A stretch of 64,000 bases of DNA, taken from the NCBI RefSeq assembly GCF_000829905.1, contig NZ_CDPP01000004.1, forward strand, positions 334,001 to 398,000. The letters are read 5' to 3'. Below, one piece after another: positions 17,528 to 26,286 of this stretch; position 1 is the first letter of the stretch, and the number at the start of each line of letters is the position of its first letter. This stretch comes from Beduini massiliensis. Its GTDB lineage: Bacteria; Bacillota_I; Bacilli_A; Erysipelotrichales; Coprobacillaceae. The notes below the pieces were generated by a model. That model had not been told where the DNA came from, ran no database searches, and was given only the letters and a program-made list of their open reading frames with translations. The position numbers were made by a program, and so were the translations under genes.

Positions 17528-17552
17528 AAAAAAGATAATCCTAATGATTATC
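17528..17552 (-). terminator. terminator of the aminotransferase-RpiR unit
   Basis: GATAATC (17534-17540) and GATTATC (17546-17552) form a hairpin overlapping the stop codon, with a T-run on the minus strand (17533-17528). Confidence 0.7.
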
Positions 17553-18339
17553 CTTGGCGATGATCTCCAAAACGTGTCACATACAGCTGAGAGATTAACT
17601 CGGCAAATGACAATAACATAAAGCGCCCCATATAAAGATCATCATCTGAAGAAATATAAATAACACGATCAAATTCTTTCAATAATTTAGGATCATGATT
17701 CGCTGTAATTAAAACAGATTTTGCCCCTGATTTTTCAATGGCACGTTTTAACCGCTGAGTTCCGCGAAGATAATTGCCTCGCACTGAAATCGTAATCGCA
17801 ATACTGTCTGCATCTAAACTTTCGGCAATCTTGATCTGCTGATCAGAGTCATTTTTCGCAATGGAATATTTATTGCATGAGAGTAATGCCGCTTGGATCA
17901 ACTGAGCAATGCTGTGAGAAAAATGAGAACCATAAAAGGCAACATTGTTGCTGTCATGAATATCCTCTACAAATTCTTCCAGCACTTCCCAATCCAGCAG
18001 GTCGATCTGTTCTTCTAAACGCATACCTGCTTTTTTCAAATAGACCGCACTGGCTTTTTTAGGATCTTGAAGCATGACAGGTTCATAATAATCAGTGCTT
18101 TTTAAACTTGTATATTTTGCACACTCCATCTTTAAATGGATATAGTCATCGTATCCTAATTTACGACAAAAACGACTGATCGAAGCAGGTGAAACATGGC
18201 AGGTATTCGCAAATACTACGATGTTCATCTCGGCAATTTCAGAAATATTCTTTAATATAAAATCAGCGATCGTATAATTCAGATCATCTTTTGATGATGA
18301 ATTGACAAATAAAACAAGTCGGTAAAATAAGTAGTTCAC
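17548..18339 (-). CDS. RpiR/MurR-family transcriptional regulator
   Basis: The 263-residue protein has an N-terminal RpiR-type helix-turn-helix (VVFANTCHVSPASISRFCRKLGY, about residues 41-63, shown in two parts: VVFANTCHVSPASI then SRFCRKLGY). A C-terminal SIS domain that binds phosphosugars includes NVAFYGSHFSHS and SVLITAN. RpiR proteins control sugar or amino-sugar genes. The only plausible start is GTG at 18339, about 10 bases after AGAGAGG. It follows the aminotransferase by 13 bases and is probably cotranscribed with it. The target genes are not clear from context. Confidence 0.85.
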   Translation of the reverse strand: MNYLFYRLVLFVNSSSKDDLNYTIADFILKNISEIAEMNIVVFANTCHVSPASISRFCRKLGYDDYIHLKMECAKYTSLKSTDYYEPVMLQDPKKASAVYLKKAGMRLEEQIDLLDWEVLEEFVEDIHDSNNVAFYGSHFSHSIAQLIQAALLSCNKYSIAKNDSDQQIKIAESLDADSIAITISVRGNYLRGTQRLKRAIEKSGAKSVLITANHDPKLLKEFDRVIYISSDDDLYMGRFMLLSFAELISQLYVTRFGDHRQG

Positions 18340-18352
18340 CCTATCATCCTCT

Positions 18353-19531
18353 CTATAATTCCTTAATAAATTCTTTGATTAACTGCATTCCCATCATAAC
18401 ATTTTCATCACTTGTTGCATAGGATAAGCGAATAAAATCATCACATTGACTGCCTAAAGCATTACCGGGCACAACAGCGACGCCCTTTTCTTCTAACAGA
18501 GCATCGGCAAATTGCTGACCGTCTAATCCGGTCTTAGAAACATCGATAAATACATAGAACGCTCCCTGTGGTATCACAAAGTCAAGTTTCGGGATTTCCT
18601 TTAACACTTTGATCACCATCTGACGGCGCTGATCAAAACGCTTTACCATTTCCTTTACTTCTTGTCGTGTTTTTTCTTCGTTCATTACTTTAGCGACCCC
18701 TACTTGTATAAAGGTAGGCGCACACGTCGTAGCATACTGATGCACTTTTAATAATGGTTCAATCAATTCTTTAGGTGCACATAGATAAGCTAAACGCCAT
18801 CCGGTCATCGCATATGCCTTAGAAAATCCATTCATCATGATTGTTCTTTCTTTCATTGACGGATATGCCGCAATGGACGTACATGTTTTATCATCATATA
18901 CTAATTGATCATAGATTTCATCAGAAAATACCAATAGATCATGTTGGATGCATAACTCACATAAAGCTTGGATAGAAGCCGGATCATACACTGCTCCGGT
19001 TGGATTGCATGGATTATTCATCACAATCATTTTTGTTCTTGGTGTTATGGCTTCTTTTATATCCTCTATATTTAACTGAAAGCCATTCTCTTTTTTTAAT
19101 GGAACATCAACAAAGACACCCTCTGCCATATGAATCATATTCTCATAGCTTAAAAATGCCGGTGTACAAACAATCACTTCATCTTTTGGGTTAATCAAGC
19201 CCAACATGACATGATTAATCGCTTCTGAACCTCCGCTGGTAATCAATATTTCTTCCATAGGATCATAAACGATACCATGATGACATTCTACTTGTTTCGC
19301 GATTTCTTCTCTTAGTTTCAAATCCCCCCGATTTGAAGCATAATGACTGTAATTATCTTCTATAGCTTGCATTGTAGCCTGCTTGATTGGGCTTACCGTC
19401 GCAAAATCCGGTTCACCGGTACTAAAGCGAATAACCGGACGTCCGAGAGCTTCCAAAGCATTCGCTTTATCACTTACTGCACGAATTTTCGAAGCCTTCA
19501 CTTCCTTTAATCTTGCTGCTCCTTTATTCAT
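18353..19531 (-). CDS. PLP-dependent class I/II aminotransferase
   Basis: The 392-residue fold-type I aminotransferase has RFSTGEPDF near the N-terminus, NPCNPTGAVY, SDEIYDQLVY, and the PLP-lysine motif GFSKAYAMTGWRLAY. These resemble aspartate or aromatic aminotransferases of the AspB/PatA group. It transfers amino groups between an amino acid and a 2-oxoacid in the cytosol. The ATG at 19531 is preceded by AGGGGGA; an upstream ATG is not. It forms a two-gene unit with the RpiR regulator. The exact amino acid cannot be fixed. Confidence 0.88.
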   Translation of the reverse strand: MNKGAARLKEVKASKIRAVSDKANALEALGRPVIRFSTGEPDFATVSPIKQATMQAIEDNYSHYASNRGDLKLREEIAKQVECHHGIVYDPMEEILITSGGSEAINHVMLGLINPKDEVIVCTPAFLSYENMIHMAEGVFVDVPLKKENGFQLNIEDIKEAITPRTKMIVMNNPCNPTGAVYDPASIQALCELCIQHDLLVFSDEIYDQLVYDDKTCTSIAAYPSMKERTIMMNGFSKAYAMTGWRLAYLCAPKELIEPLLKVHQYATTCAPTFIQVGVAKVMNEEKTRQEVKEMVKRFDQRRQMVIKVLKEIPKLDFVIPQGAFYVFIDVSKTGLDGQQFADALLEEKGVAVVPGNALGSQCDDFIRLSYATSDENVMMGMQLIKEFIKEL

Positions 19532-19654
19532 TTTTATCCCCCTATTATCATATATTTTCAATTATACCTTAATTTTTGAAAAGTACAATCTTAAAGAATA
19601 TTTTGTTGAAGAACAGTAAAATTACTGTTACACTGATAAAAAGGAGCGATGCCA

Positions 19655-20404
19655 ATGAAATATTTTAATCGTAGTGTTTTAATTCTATCTGTCTTACTTT
19701 TACTGTATGTTATTATTATTAATGTTGTTTATGGAAACATTGCCTTTTCCAAAATCCTTGGATTTGCTTGTATTCTTGGTATTCTTTACGGCATTGTCCA
19801 AATCAGAAAGCATGATCAGCTGTTCTCTTTATTGCCCATTTGGTTAAAATACATCGTATATGGTTTATTTACAGCCGGATGCATTCTATTTATTCTTGTA
19901 GAAGGTGTAATCATCTACGGTGCTGTACATAGTGATGAACTGCAAGCTGATAAAGTAGTGGTTTTAGGGGCCGGACTCAAAGGAGATCAAATTACGACTT
20001 CATTGCTTTATCGTTTAGATACGGCGATTGAATATTATGAAAAATTTCCTTATACAACATTGATTGTCAGCGGTGGTCAAGGGGAAGGCGAAACGATCAG
20101 TGAAGCATCAGCGATGTATCAGTATTTGATTGAACACGGTATTCCTGAAAATAAGATTATTCAAGAAGACCAGTCAACCAGTACCTATGAAAACTTCAAG
20201 TTTTCAATGCAGTACATGCATACGAATGATAAAGTGATGATCATTTCCAACGGTTTTCATATGAGCAGGGCAAAGCTGATTGCCAGCCGTTTAGGCATTG
20301 ATGCCTATGGATACAGTGCGCCAAGTCATTTACCAACAATAATCAATTTCTATATTCGTGAATTTTTTGCCTACTTGAAAGATTTCATCTTAATCCGTCC
20401 ATGA
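19655..20404 (+). CDS. YdcF/SanA-type (DUF218) membrane-anchored protein
   Basis: The 249-residue protein has three or four N-terminal membrane segments (about residues 8-85), then a DUF218 domain beginning KVVVLGAGLKGDQ, with LIVSGGQGEGETISEA, EDQSTSTYENF and the MIISNGFHMSRA motif. DUF218 proteins such as YdcF, SanA and ElyC are linked to envelope integrity. ATG 19655 lies 8 bases from AAGGAG; an ATG two codons earlier would be only 2 bases from it. It is monocistronic, with a terminator after it. Confidence 0.85.
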   Translation: MKYFNRSVLILSVLLLLYVIIINVVYGNIAFSKILGFACILGILYGIVQIRKHDQLFSLLPIWLKYIVYGLFTAGCILFILVEGVIIYGAVHSDELQADKVVVLGAGLKGDQITTSLLYRLDTAIEYYEKFPYTTLIVSGGQGEGETISEASAMYQYLIEHGIPENKIIQEDQSTSTYENFKFSMQYMHTNDKVMIISNGFHMSRAKLIASRLGIDAYGYSAPSHLPTIINFYIREFFAYLKDFILIRP

Positions 20405-20414
20405 GCTATGACTG

Positions 20415-20440
20415 AAGGAGCGTTATGCCTCCTTTTTTTA
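20415..20440 (+). terminator. terminator of the DUF218 gene
   Basis: AAGGAG (20415-20420) and CTCCTT (20429-20434) form a stem followed by T-rich sequence. Confidence 0.65.
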
Positions 20441-20482
20441 TTTATGCTATAATGAAAGAAGATACATAAGGGAGGAATGGAT

Positions 20483-20722
20483 ATGTCAGACTGGCTGTCG
20501 GATGCTTTCTATCCAACAACCTGCCCGCAGCAATTTTATCGGTCCGTAGAAAAAGTGAAACATCTAAACATCGAGAAATTACTCCCTGCCCATCATGACT
20601 TAAAGATTAGCCCAACCATCATTACAGATATTTTTCAAGCATTCAAACATTTAGATGACCAACACCAACTAAAACAAGGAAACGGGCTTTTTGATTTTGG
20701 TGATTTTCAAATACATATATAA
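20483..20722 (+). pseudogene. C-terminal remnant of a metallo-beta-lactamase-fold hydrolase
   Basis: The 79 residues match only the tail of an MBL-fold hydrolase: an FYP stretch, then VEKVKHLNIEKLLPAHHDL, where LPAHH corresponds to the last metal-ligand His region (usually LPGHG). An ending FDFGDFQIHI follows. The N-terminal HxHxDH metal site is absent and not found upstream. The fragment nevertheless keeps a TATAAT box near 20446 and a GGAGG site 7 bases before the ATG, so it may still be expressed. A large N-terminal deletion joining promoter to tail is my reading; a genuine small protein is less likely. Confidence 0.6.
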
Positions 20723-20795
20723 ATTTTTTTCGTTTAATTTCATGCATAAACAGAAGATTTTTTAATCTACACTATACAACTATGAATTAATTTTC

Positions 20796-20824
20796 TTGAC
20801 ATCTGTAAAAGATTGCTTTAAGAT
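20796..20824 (+). promoter_or_regulatory. promoter of the methionine T-box operon
   Basis: TTGACA (20796-20801), 17 bases, then TAAGAT (20819-20824). Confidence 0.75.
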
Positions 20825-20830
20825 AACTAC

Positions 20831-21072
20831 AACGACGATGAAATGAAGAGTAACTTACTTTTACCTCATAGAGAGTTCTTGGTTGGTGGAAAAGAACAGG
20901 GAGCGGTAAGCGAAGATGGTCATGGAGTTGCATAGGTGATATTTAGCCTATGACGTGAGTGCCCGTTACCGCACTAGAGTATGATAGTACTCGATGAGGT
21001 TATGATTGTGAGGTCATAATAAATTAAGGTGGTAACACGAGCATGCTCGTCCTTTTAGAAGGACGAGTTTTT
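20831..21072 (+). ncRNA. T-box leader of metNIQ (methionine)
   Basis: Stem I elements AGAGAG and GGTTGGTGGAAAAG (about 20879-20904) are followed by GCGAAGATGG, where ATG is the likely specifier codon for methionine. The T-box core AAGGTGGTAACACGA lies at 21026-21040, with bulge UGGU matching an ACCA tRNA end. The terminator CTCGTCCTT/AAGGACGAG (21046-21054, 21059-21067) with Ts follows. Uncharged tRNA-Met should permit read-through into the transporter genes. Specifier and downstream genes agree. Confidence 0.93.
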
Positions 21073-21092
21073 ATATTTTAAGGAGGAAATTT

Positions 21093-22100
21093 ATGATTGA
21101 AATCAAGAATGTCAGCAAGATTTATCAAAACAAAATGCAAACGATCAAAGCGGTTGAAGATGTCAGTCTGACGATTCAAGACGGTGAAATCTATGGCATC
21201 ATCGGTTATAGCGGAGCCGGCAAATCAACATTATTGCGAATGATCAATTCATTGGAAAAGCCAACCCAGGGAACCGTTTGGATCGATCAAGAGAATATTT
21301 CAGACCTCAACAAGAAAGCTTTAAACCAAGCAAGAACGAAGATTGGCATGATCTTTCAGCATTTTAATTTACTTTGGAGCAGAACGGTGATTGAAAATAT
21401 CGAACTGCCCTTAGAAATTGCCGGAGTCTCTTTAGACAAACGCAGAGTTCGAGCTAAAGAACTCATTGAGCTGGTCGGATTAAATGGTAAAGAAAACAGT
21501 TATCCAAGTGAACTGTCAGGGGGACAAAAGCAACGTGTAGGGATTGCTCGTGCTTTAGCCAATCATCCTACAATTCTGTTGTGTGACGAAGCAACTTCTG
21601 CCCTTGATCCCGATACTACCGAATCTATTTTAGATTTATTATTGAAGATCAACAAAGAATTGCATTTAACGATTGTCTTGATTACCCATCAGATGGAAGT
21701 CGTGCAAAAAGTTTGTCATCGCGTCGCAGTGATGGTCGAAGGAAAAGTGGTAGAAGAAGGAACGATGAAAGAAATTTTCCTAAAACCCAAACATCCTGTT
21801 ACAAAACGATTCGTCAAAGAAGAGAACAGCTGCAATCAGGAGACCGATTTAAAAAACGTCTATACAGATGGCATCTTGTATAAACTGACGTTTACTCAGG
21901 AAAATTCACGTCAGCCAATATTATCACAAGCGATTCGCTACAGTGATTTAGATATCAGTATTGTTCAGGCAAAGCTGACCAATACACAGGAAATATCGTT
22001 TGGAACGATGTACATTCATACATCAAAAAATCATGATCAAAAGCATCAGCACTTTATCCAGTTTTTAAATGAACACAATGTTTTAGTGGAGGTGATCTAA
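21093..22100 (+). CDS. metN: methionine ABC transporter ATP-binding protein
   Basis: The 335-residue ATPase energises methionine import on the cytosolic face of the membrane. It has Walker A GYSGAGKST (near residue 37), the signature LSGGQKQRVGIARAL, and Walker B ILLCDEATSALDP. A C-terminal NIL-type ligand-binding domain (about residues 250-335) lets methionine inhibit the transporter in this family. It is the first gene after the T-box, with an AAGGAGGAAA site, and its stop abuts the permease ATG directly. Confidence 0.95.
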   Translation: MIEIKNVSKIYQNKMQTIKAVEDVSLTIQDGEIYGIIGYSGAGKSTLLRMINSLEKPTQGTVWIDQENISDLNKKALNQARTKIGMIFQHFNLLWSRTVIENIELPLEIAGVSLDKRRVRAKELIELVGLNGKENSYPSELSGGQKQRVGIARALANHPTILLCDEATSALDPDTTESILDLLLKINKELHLTIVLITHQMEVVQKVCHRVAVMVEGKVVEEGTMKEIFLKPKHPVTKRFVKEENSCNQETDLKNVYTDGILYKLTFTQENSRQPILSQAIRYSDLDISIVQAKLTNTQEISFGTMYIHTSKNHDQKHQHFIQFLNEHNVLVEVI

Positions 22101-22757
22101 ATGTGGAATCAAATAGATTGGGATAGTGTTATTGTTGCGCTTGGAGATACTTTATTTATGAGTTTCATCGCATTGATTGTGGCGATTATATTAGGACTGC
22201 TGCTTGGCATTCTCTTATATATCACACAGGAAGAGGGACTTTATCCTAACCGGTTGATCAGCCAAACATTGAATTTTATTGTCAATATTCTAAGATCTAT
22301 TCCCTTCATTATCCTTTTATTTATCCTTCTTCCTCTCACAAAGGTATTGGTTGGATCGATTTTAGGAGCGAAGGCTGCTTTACCGGCATTAATTATATCC
22401 AGTGCTCCCTTCTATGCTCGTATGTGCATGGTTGCATTTAACGAAGTGGATAAGGGAACCATTGAAGCAAGTAAAGCAATGGGGGCATCCAACTGGCAAA
22501 TCATTAAAAAAGTACTGTTACCTGAAGCAAAACCGGCTTTATTTTCCAACATGACAATCATGGGGGTTACCTTGATTGGCTATACGGCGATGGCTGGTGC
22601 AATCGGTGCCGGCGGTTTAGGGCATTTAGCATATTTATATGGGATTGCCCGAAATAATCCGACGATGACTTATATTGCCACTTTCTTAATATTGATTATT
22701 GTCTTTATCGTCCAAATAATTGGCGATCGCATTGTTAAAATTACAGATAAAAGATAG
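22101..22757 (+). CDS. metI: methionine ABC transporter permease
   Basis: The 218-residue protein has five membrane segments and the ABC permease EAA loop (EASKAMGASNWQIIKKVLLPEA, in part EASKAMGASNWQI) that docks with MetN. The IGYTAMAGAIGAGGLG stretch is typical of MetI. The ATG follows the metN stop with no gap, so translation is coupled. It forms the membrane channel of the importer. Confidence 0.95.
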   Translation: MWNQIDWDSVIVALGDTLFMSFIALIVAIILGLLLGILLYITQEEGLYPNRLISQTLNFIVNILRSIPFIILLFILLPLTKVLVGSILGAKAALPALIISSAPFYARMCMVAFNEVDKGTIEASKAMGASNWQIIKKVLLPEAKPALFSNMTIMGVTLIGYTAMAGAIGAGGLGHLAYLYGIARNNPTMTYIATFLILIIVFIVQIIGDRIVKITDKR

Positions 22758-22768
22758 GAGAAAACAAC

Positions 22769-23608
22769 ATGAAAAAATTAACTGCTTTATTATTCACTGC
22801 TTTATTACTCATTACTTTAACAGGCTGTTCAAATAAAAACAGCAATGCTGCAAATACATTAACCGTTTCCGCTACTTTAGATCCGCATTCTAAAATTTTG
22901 GAAGCAGCAAAGCCTATTTTAAAAGAAAAATATGATATTGATTTAAAAATTAAAGTCTTAGATGATTACTATATTTTCAACAAAGCTTTAGATAATGGTG
23001 AAGTCGATGCCAACTATTTCCAGCATTTGCCTTTCTTTGAAGAAGAGTTAGCTACGCATCACTATGATTTAGTAAATGCAGGTGGAATTCATATAGAACC
23101 TTTTGGCATCTATTCTAAAAAATATAGTACTTTAGAAGATATTCCTAACGGTGCTTCAGTCATTATTTCAAATTCGGTTGCCGATAACGGGCGTATTCTT
23201 TCCATCTTAGCTGACGCCGGTCTTATCCACATTCCCGAAGGTAAAAACATCTTTGACTTGACAATCAATGAAATTCAAAAAAATAATGACTATAACCCTA
23301 AAGGGTTAAAATTCAGTGAAATTAAACCGGAATTACTAGTCACCACCTTCAACAGCAATGAAGGAGATTTAGTTGCTATTAACGGAAACTACGCTATTCA
23401 AGGCGGATTAAACCCCAGCAAAGATGCATTGATCTTGGAAAGTGCATCACAGGATAATCCTTATGTCAACATTGTCGCAACAACGTCTGCTTTACAAAAT
23501 GATGAACGTATTCAGGCATTAGTAGAGGTTTTGCAATCCGATGCGATTCAACAATTTATTAAAGAAACTTACAGCAATGGTTCTGTCATTCCAGCTGAAA
23601 CAAATTAA
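22769..23608 (+). CDS. metQ: methionine-binding lipoprotein
   Basis: The 279-residue substrate-binding protein has a lipoprotein signal ending LTGC, with Cys20 as the lipidated residue. It belongs to the NlpA/MetQ family (LKIKVLDDYYIFNKALDNGEVDANYFQHLPF region, in part DNGEVDANYFQHLPF, is highly typical). It captures methionine outside the membrane and delivers it to MetI. It is the third gene of the T-box operon, and a terminator follows. Confidence 0.95.
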   Translation: MKKLTALLFTALLLITLTGCSNKNSNAANTLTVSATLDPHSKILEAAKPILKEKYDIDLKIKVLDDYYIFNKALDNGEVDANYFQHLPFFEEELATHHYDLVNAGGIHIEPFGIYSKKYSTLEDIPNGASVIISNSVADNGRILSILADAGLIHIPEGKNIFDLTINEIQKNNDYNPKGLKFSEIKPELLVTTFNSNEGDLVAINGNYAIQGGLNPSKDALILESASQDNPYVNIVATTSALQNDERIQALVEVLQSDAIQQFIKETYSNGSVIPAETN

Positions 23609-23635
23609 CGATGCATCTCCATTGTATTCATAAAA

Positions 23636-23665
23636 AAGGAATCTCTTATTTAAAAGAGGTTCCTT
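23636..23665. terminator. bidirectional terminator between metQ and the LRR gene
   Basis: AAGGAATCTCTT (23636-23647) pairs with AAGAGGTTCCTT (ending 23665) between convergent genes. Confidence 0.75.
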
Positions 23666-25898
23666 CTTGTTTTTCCTTATACTTGAGAGCTAATATCAAT
23701 AATCCAGACATGCATAGAACTGTAGCGTATAGTTTCACATGTCCACGATCTCCTGTGGAAGGCTGCTGATGAATAGGATTATTAGGCTCTTGCTTAGAAT
23801 CTGTGGGCTCATTTGGGCTGTCCATTGGCGGCTGTGGAATTGGGTCTGTCGATTTTGCAATAATCTTAAATTTGGTTTCGGCACTTCTGTGTCCATATGC
23901 AAAACGTAATGTATGCCACCCCTGATCGAGAGTATCTAAATATTCGGCTTTTAAAATTAAAATAGTACTTCCGGATTTTAATATATAATGCGCAGCATCT
24001 ACCAACTGTTCATCTATAAAAATACCGGTTAAATCTGCTAAATCTGCTGAACATACAACAACAATGTTTTGTCCTGATTCAATTTGATAAATCGTTTCTG
24101 CACCGATCGTAATCTCGGGTAAAATAAGCGGTTTATCCGCAATATCTATGATAATTTCAATATTTTCTATTATTTGATAATTTTTAGAATCTGTTGGTAC
24201 ATATTTTACTTTATAAAGATGCAATCCTTTATTTTCTAATATTAATGTATCATCCATCCATTCAAACCCCATCGGCAAAACAATATCTGCCAAACGATCT
24301 CCCACGATGCCTTTTAAATTCGTTGGTATTATGTAACTTGAAACTGCTTTTTTGATTTCGAACTGTTTAATCGCTGATAATCCTTCATAATTTGAAGTTT
24401 CTTCAATGCTTGCTTTTACATACCATATCCCTGCCTCTGTTGGTACTTCATTAACATATTGACCCCCTATTTCATTACTGTACAGATATTGAATAGACTC
24501 ATTTCCATAAAGAGCTTTGGCATTAGGTGAACTGGCATCTTTTAAATATGTCCAATCCTCTATATCTAAATCTGTTATCCATTCGTTAACAGCCTTTTCA
24601 ATTTTAAATTCTATCGGTGTGCTTTCTAATTTTGAATAAGTGGAAGTGGCTTCCACTGTCGCCTTCACATAGTAAGTTCCTGCTTCTGTAGGCACCATCT
24701 CACTATAAGTGCCATCAATCTGATGACTATAAGTATAAATTGGCGTTCCGTATTTTGCTGCAGCATGAGGCTGAGAAGCAGGTTGTCCATATTGCCAGTT
24801 GTCGATCGATAAAGATTCTGTCCATTCATTGAGCATTTGCTGTTTTATGTTTAGCGTAACCGGCATCACGATACCATTGCCACAACTGTAATTGTATTTA
24901 ACCGGTGTGCCATTCACATAATCCTTCAAAACCGTTCCTATAAGTGCTGCTCCTGTTAAGTTTTTAATCTTTGTAACATCTATATTCGGATCTATATTTT
25001 TTAAATCATAAGTATCCGTACTTACTGTAATGGTACGTGACTGATACCCAAGTTCAGCATCATAAGCGGAAAGATTAATATTTTGACTTAAATCCAAAGA
25101 AGTTAAACGGTTAAAAGATCCATACACTGTCATTAGATCATCACAGCCCCTAACATTTAGATAAGTCAAATCATTATTTTCACACTCTAAATAATATAAT
25201 TTTGAATTATGAGATAAATCTAAAGTGCTAATTTGGTTATCTGTGCAAAGTAATTCTTCAAGATCCATATTTTGACTCGTATCCAATGCCGTTATTTTAT
25301 TATCAAAGCATTCGAGAGAGGTAAGTTTTGTATTCTTACTGATATCCAATGAAGTCAATATATTTCCATAACATCTTAGTTTTGTTAAATCTGGACATTG
25401 GCTAATATCAATGGATTTTAGTTTATACCCTTCATAACATGCCACTTCTGTCAATTTTGTATTATTTTTTAAATCTAATTGACTTATCTCATTTTGAGAG
25501 CAGTTTAATATTTCTAATTCCGTATTCTGACTTACATCCAGCGACGTTAACGCATTGCTTGAGCAATCTAAAACCGCTAAGTTAGTAAAATATTGAATTC
25601 CCTCTAAATTTTTTATTCCTTTTCCATAAATATATAATCGATCTATTGAGGCAATTTCCGATTGCGTAATAATATTTCCATATTGATTAAGCAAATAATT
25701 CCGAAAAGCATCGTCCGGAAAATGGTCTGCATTCACCTCAATATCTTCGGTAATTCTTGGTGTTGACGCATTCCTATTATTTACAATTACCGGAGTTTGT
25801 AAATGGGTTGCGAAAATTTCTCTCTGACACATACTAAAAACCAGACCTATACAAGTAAAAACTATTGCCATTCCTAAACATTTATGTTTTTTTATCAT
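23646..25898 (-). CDS. LRR cell-surface protein with sortase-like tail
   Basis: The 750-residue protein is probably exported and wall-anchored. It has an N-terminal signal segment (residues 1-30), then about ten internalin-like leucine-rich repeats of some 21 residues (about 75-310), each containing LxSLDxSxNxxL. Two related domains follow, each with EAGxxYVKAxxE (about 355-520), then further beta domains. The tail has a Pro-rich linker, QPSTGD, a hydrophobic helix and basic KYKEK. PSTGD is not a canonical LPxTG, so sorting would need a variant sortase. LRR proteins often mediate host or matrix adhesion. Confidence 0.85.
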   Translation of the reverse strand: MIKKHKCLGMAIVFTCIGLVFSMCQREIFATHLQTPVIVNNRNASTPRITEDIEVNADHFPDDAFRNYLLNQYGNIITQSEIASIDRLYIYGKGIKNLEGIQYFTNLAVLDCSSNALTSLDVSQNTELEILNCSQNEISQLDLKNNTKLTEVACYEGYKLKSIDISQCPDLTKLRCYGNILTSLDISKNTKLTSLECFDNKITALDTSQNMDLEELLCTDNQISTLDLSHNSKLYYLECENNDLTYLNVRGCDDLMTVYGSFNRLTSLDLSQNINLSAYDAELGYQSRTITVSTDTYDLKNIDPNIDVTKIKNLTGAALIGTVLKDYVNGTPVKYNYSCGNGIVMPVTLNIKQQMLNEWTESLSIDNWQYGQPASQPHAAAKYGTPIYTYSHQIDGTYSEMVPTEAGTYYVKATVEATSTYSKLESTPIEFKIEKAVNEWITDLDIEDWTYLKDASSPNAKALYGNESIQYLYSNEIGGQYVNEVPTEAGIWYVKASIEETSNYEGLSAIKQFEIKKAVSSYIIPTNLKGIVGDRLADIVLPMGFEWMDDTLILENKGLHLYKVKYVPTDSKNYQIIENIEIIIDIADKPLILPEITIGAETIYQIESGQNIVVVCSADLADLTGIFIDEQLVDAAHYILKSGSTILILKAEYLDTLDQGWHTLRFAYGHRSAETKFKIIAKSTDPIPQPPMDSPNEPTDSKQEPNNPIHQQPSTGDRGHVKLYATVLCMSGLLILALKYKEKQEGTSFK

Positions 25899-25940
25899 CC
25901 TTATCCCCCTATATTTCCACCATTTTACAGCCCCATTTTT

Positions 25941-25964
25941 ACAACATAATATACATTATGTTGT
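25941..25964. promoter_or_regulatory. operator-like dyad upstream of the LRR gene
   Basis: Perfect 10-bp arms ACAACATAAT and ATTATGTTGT flank ATAC, 42 bases upstream of the LRR start codon. The core CATAA-N6-TTATG recurs at 26166-26183 and, with 8-base spacing, at 52431-52450. Confidence 0.55.
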
Positions 25965-26165
25965 ATATTGAAAATATAAAAATCAGGTAAAAAAGCATGA
26001 TAATACCTAACAAATTTGCTTTTAAAGAATATTTTAGAAAACGGTTGCAATAAAAGCAGATAATTGTTAACATAATAATATAATTAAAAATGAATAATGA
26101 TATTTCGCTGTAAGTACGGTATCTGTTTAATCTTTAGATATAAGGACTTAATTTTAGATCCCACC

Positions 26166-26183
26166 ACATAATGTATATTATGT
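26166..26183. promoter_or_regulatory. second copy of the CATAA-N6-TTATG dyad
   Basis: ACATAATGTATATTATGT is a perfect dyad with 7-bp arms and a GTAT centre. It shares the core of the 25941 site 222 bases away, which would suit a looping or cooperative regulator. No promoter is evident immediately beside it. Confidence 0.5.
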
Positions 26184-26216
26184 CGTAGGGAAATAAATAA
26201 GCCTAAACTAAATAAA

Positions 26217-26260
26217 AAAAGTTGCTGCCCTCTGTATAAAAACAAAGATCAACAACTTTT
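26217..26260 (-). terminator. terminator of degV
   Basis: AAAAGTTG (26217-26224) and CAACTTTT (26253-26260) pair around a long loop downstream of degV, with Ts on the minus strand. Confidence 0.6.
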
Positions 26261-26286
26261 TATTTTATTATAGAATAACCCGTCCC

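Larger units (their letters stand above)
25899..26286. other. 388-base intergenic region with two related dyads
   Basis: No coding frame is convincing here. It holds two related inverted repeats, at 25941-25964 and 26166-26183, AT-rich sequence between them, and the degV terminator near 26217-26260. The gap is large for this compact genome and probably serves regulation of the LRR gene. Confidence 0.5.
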
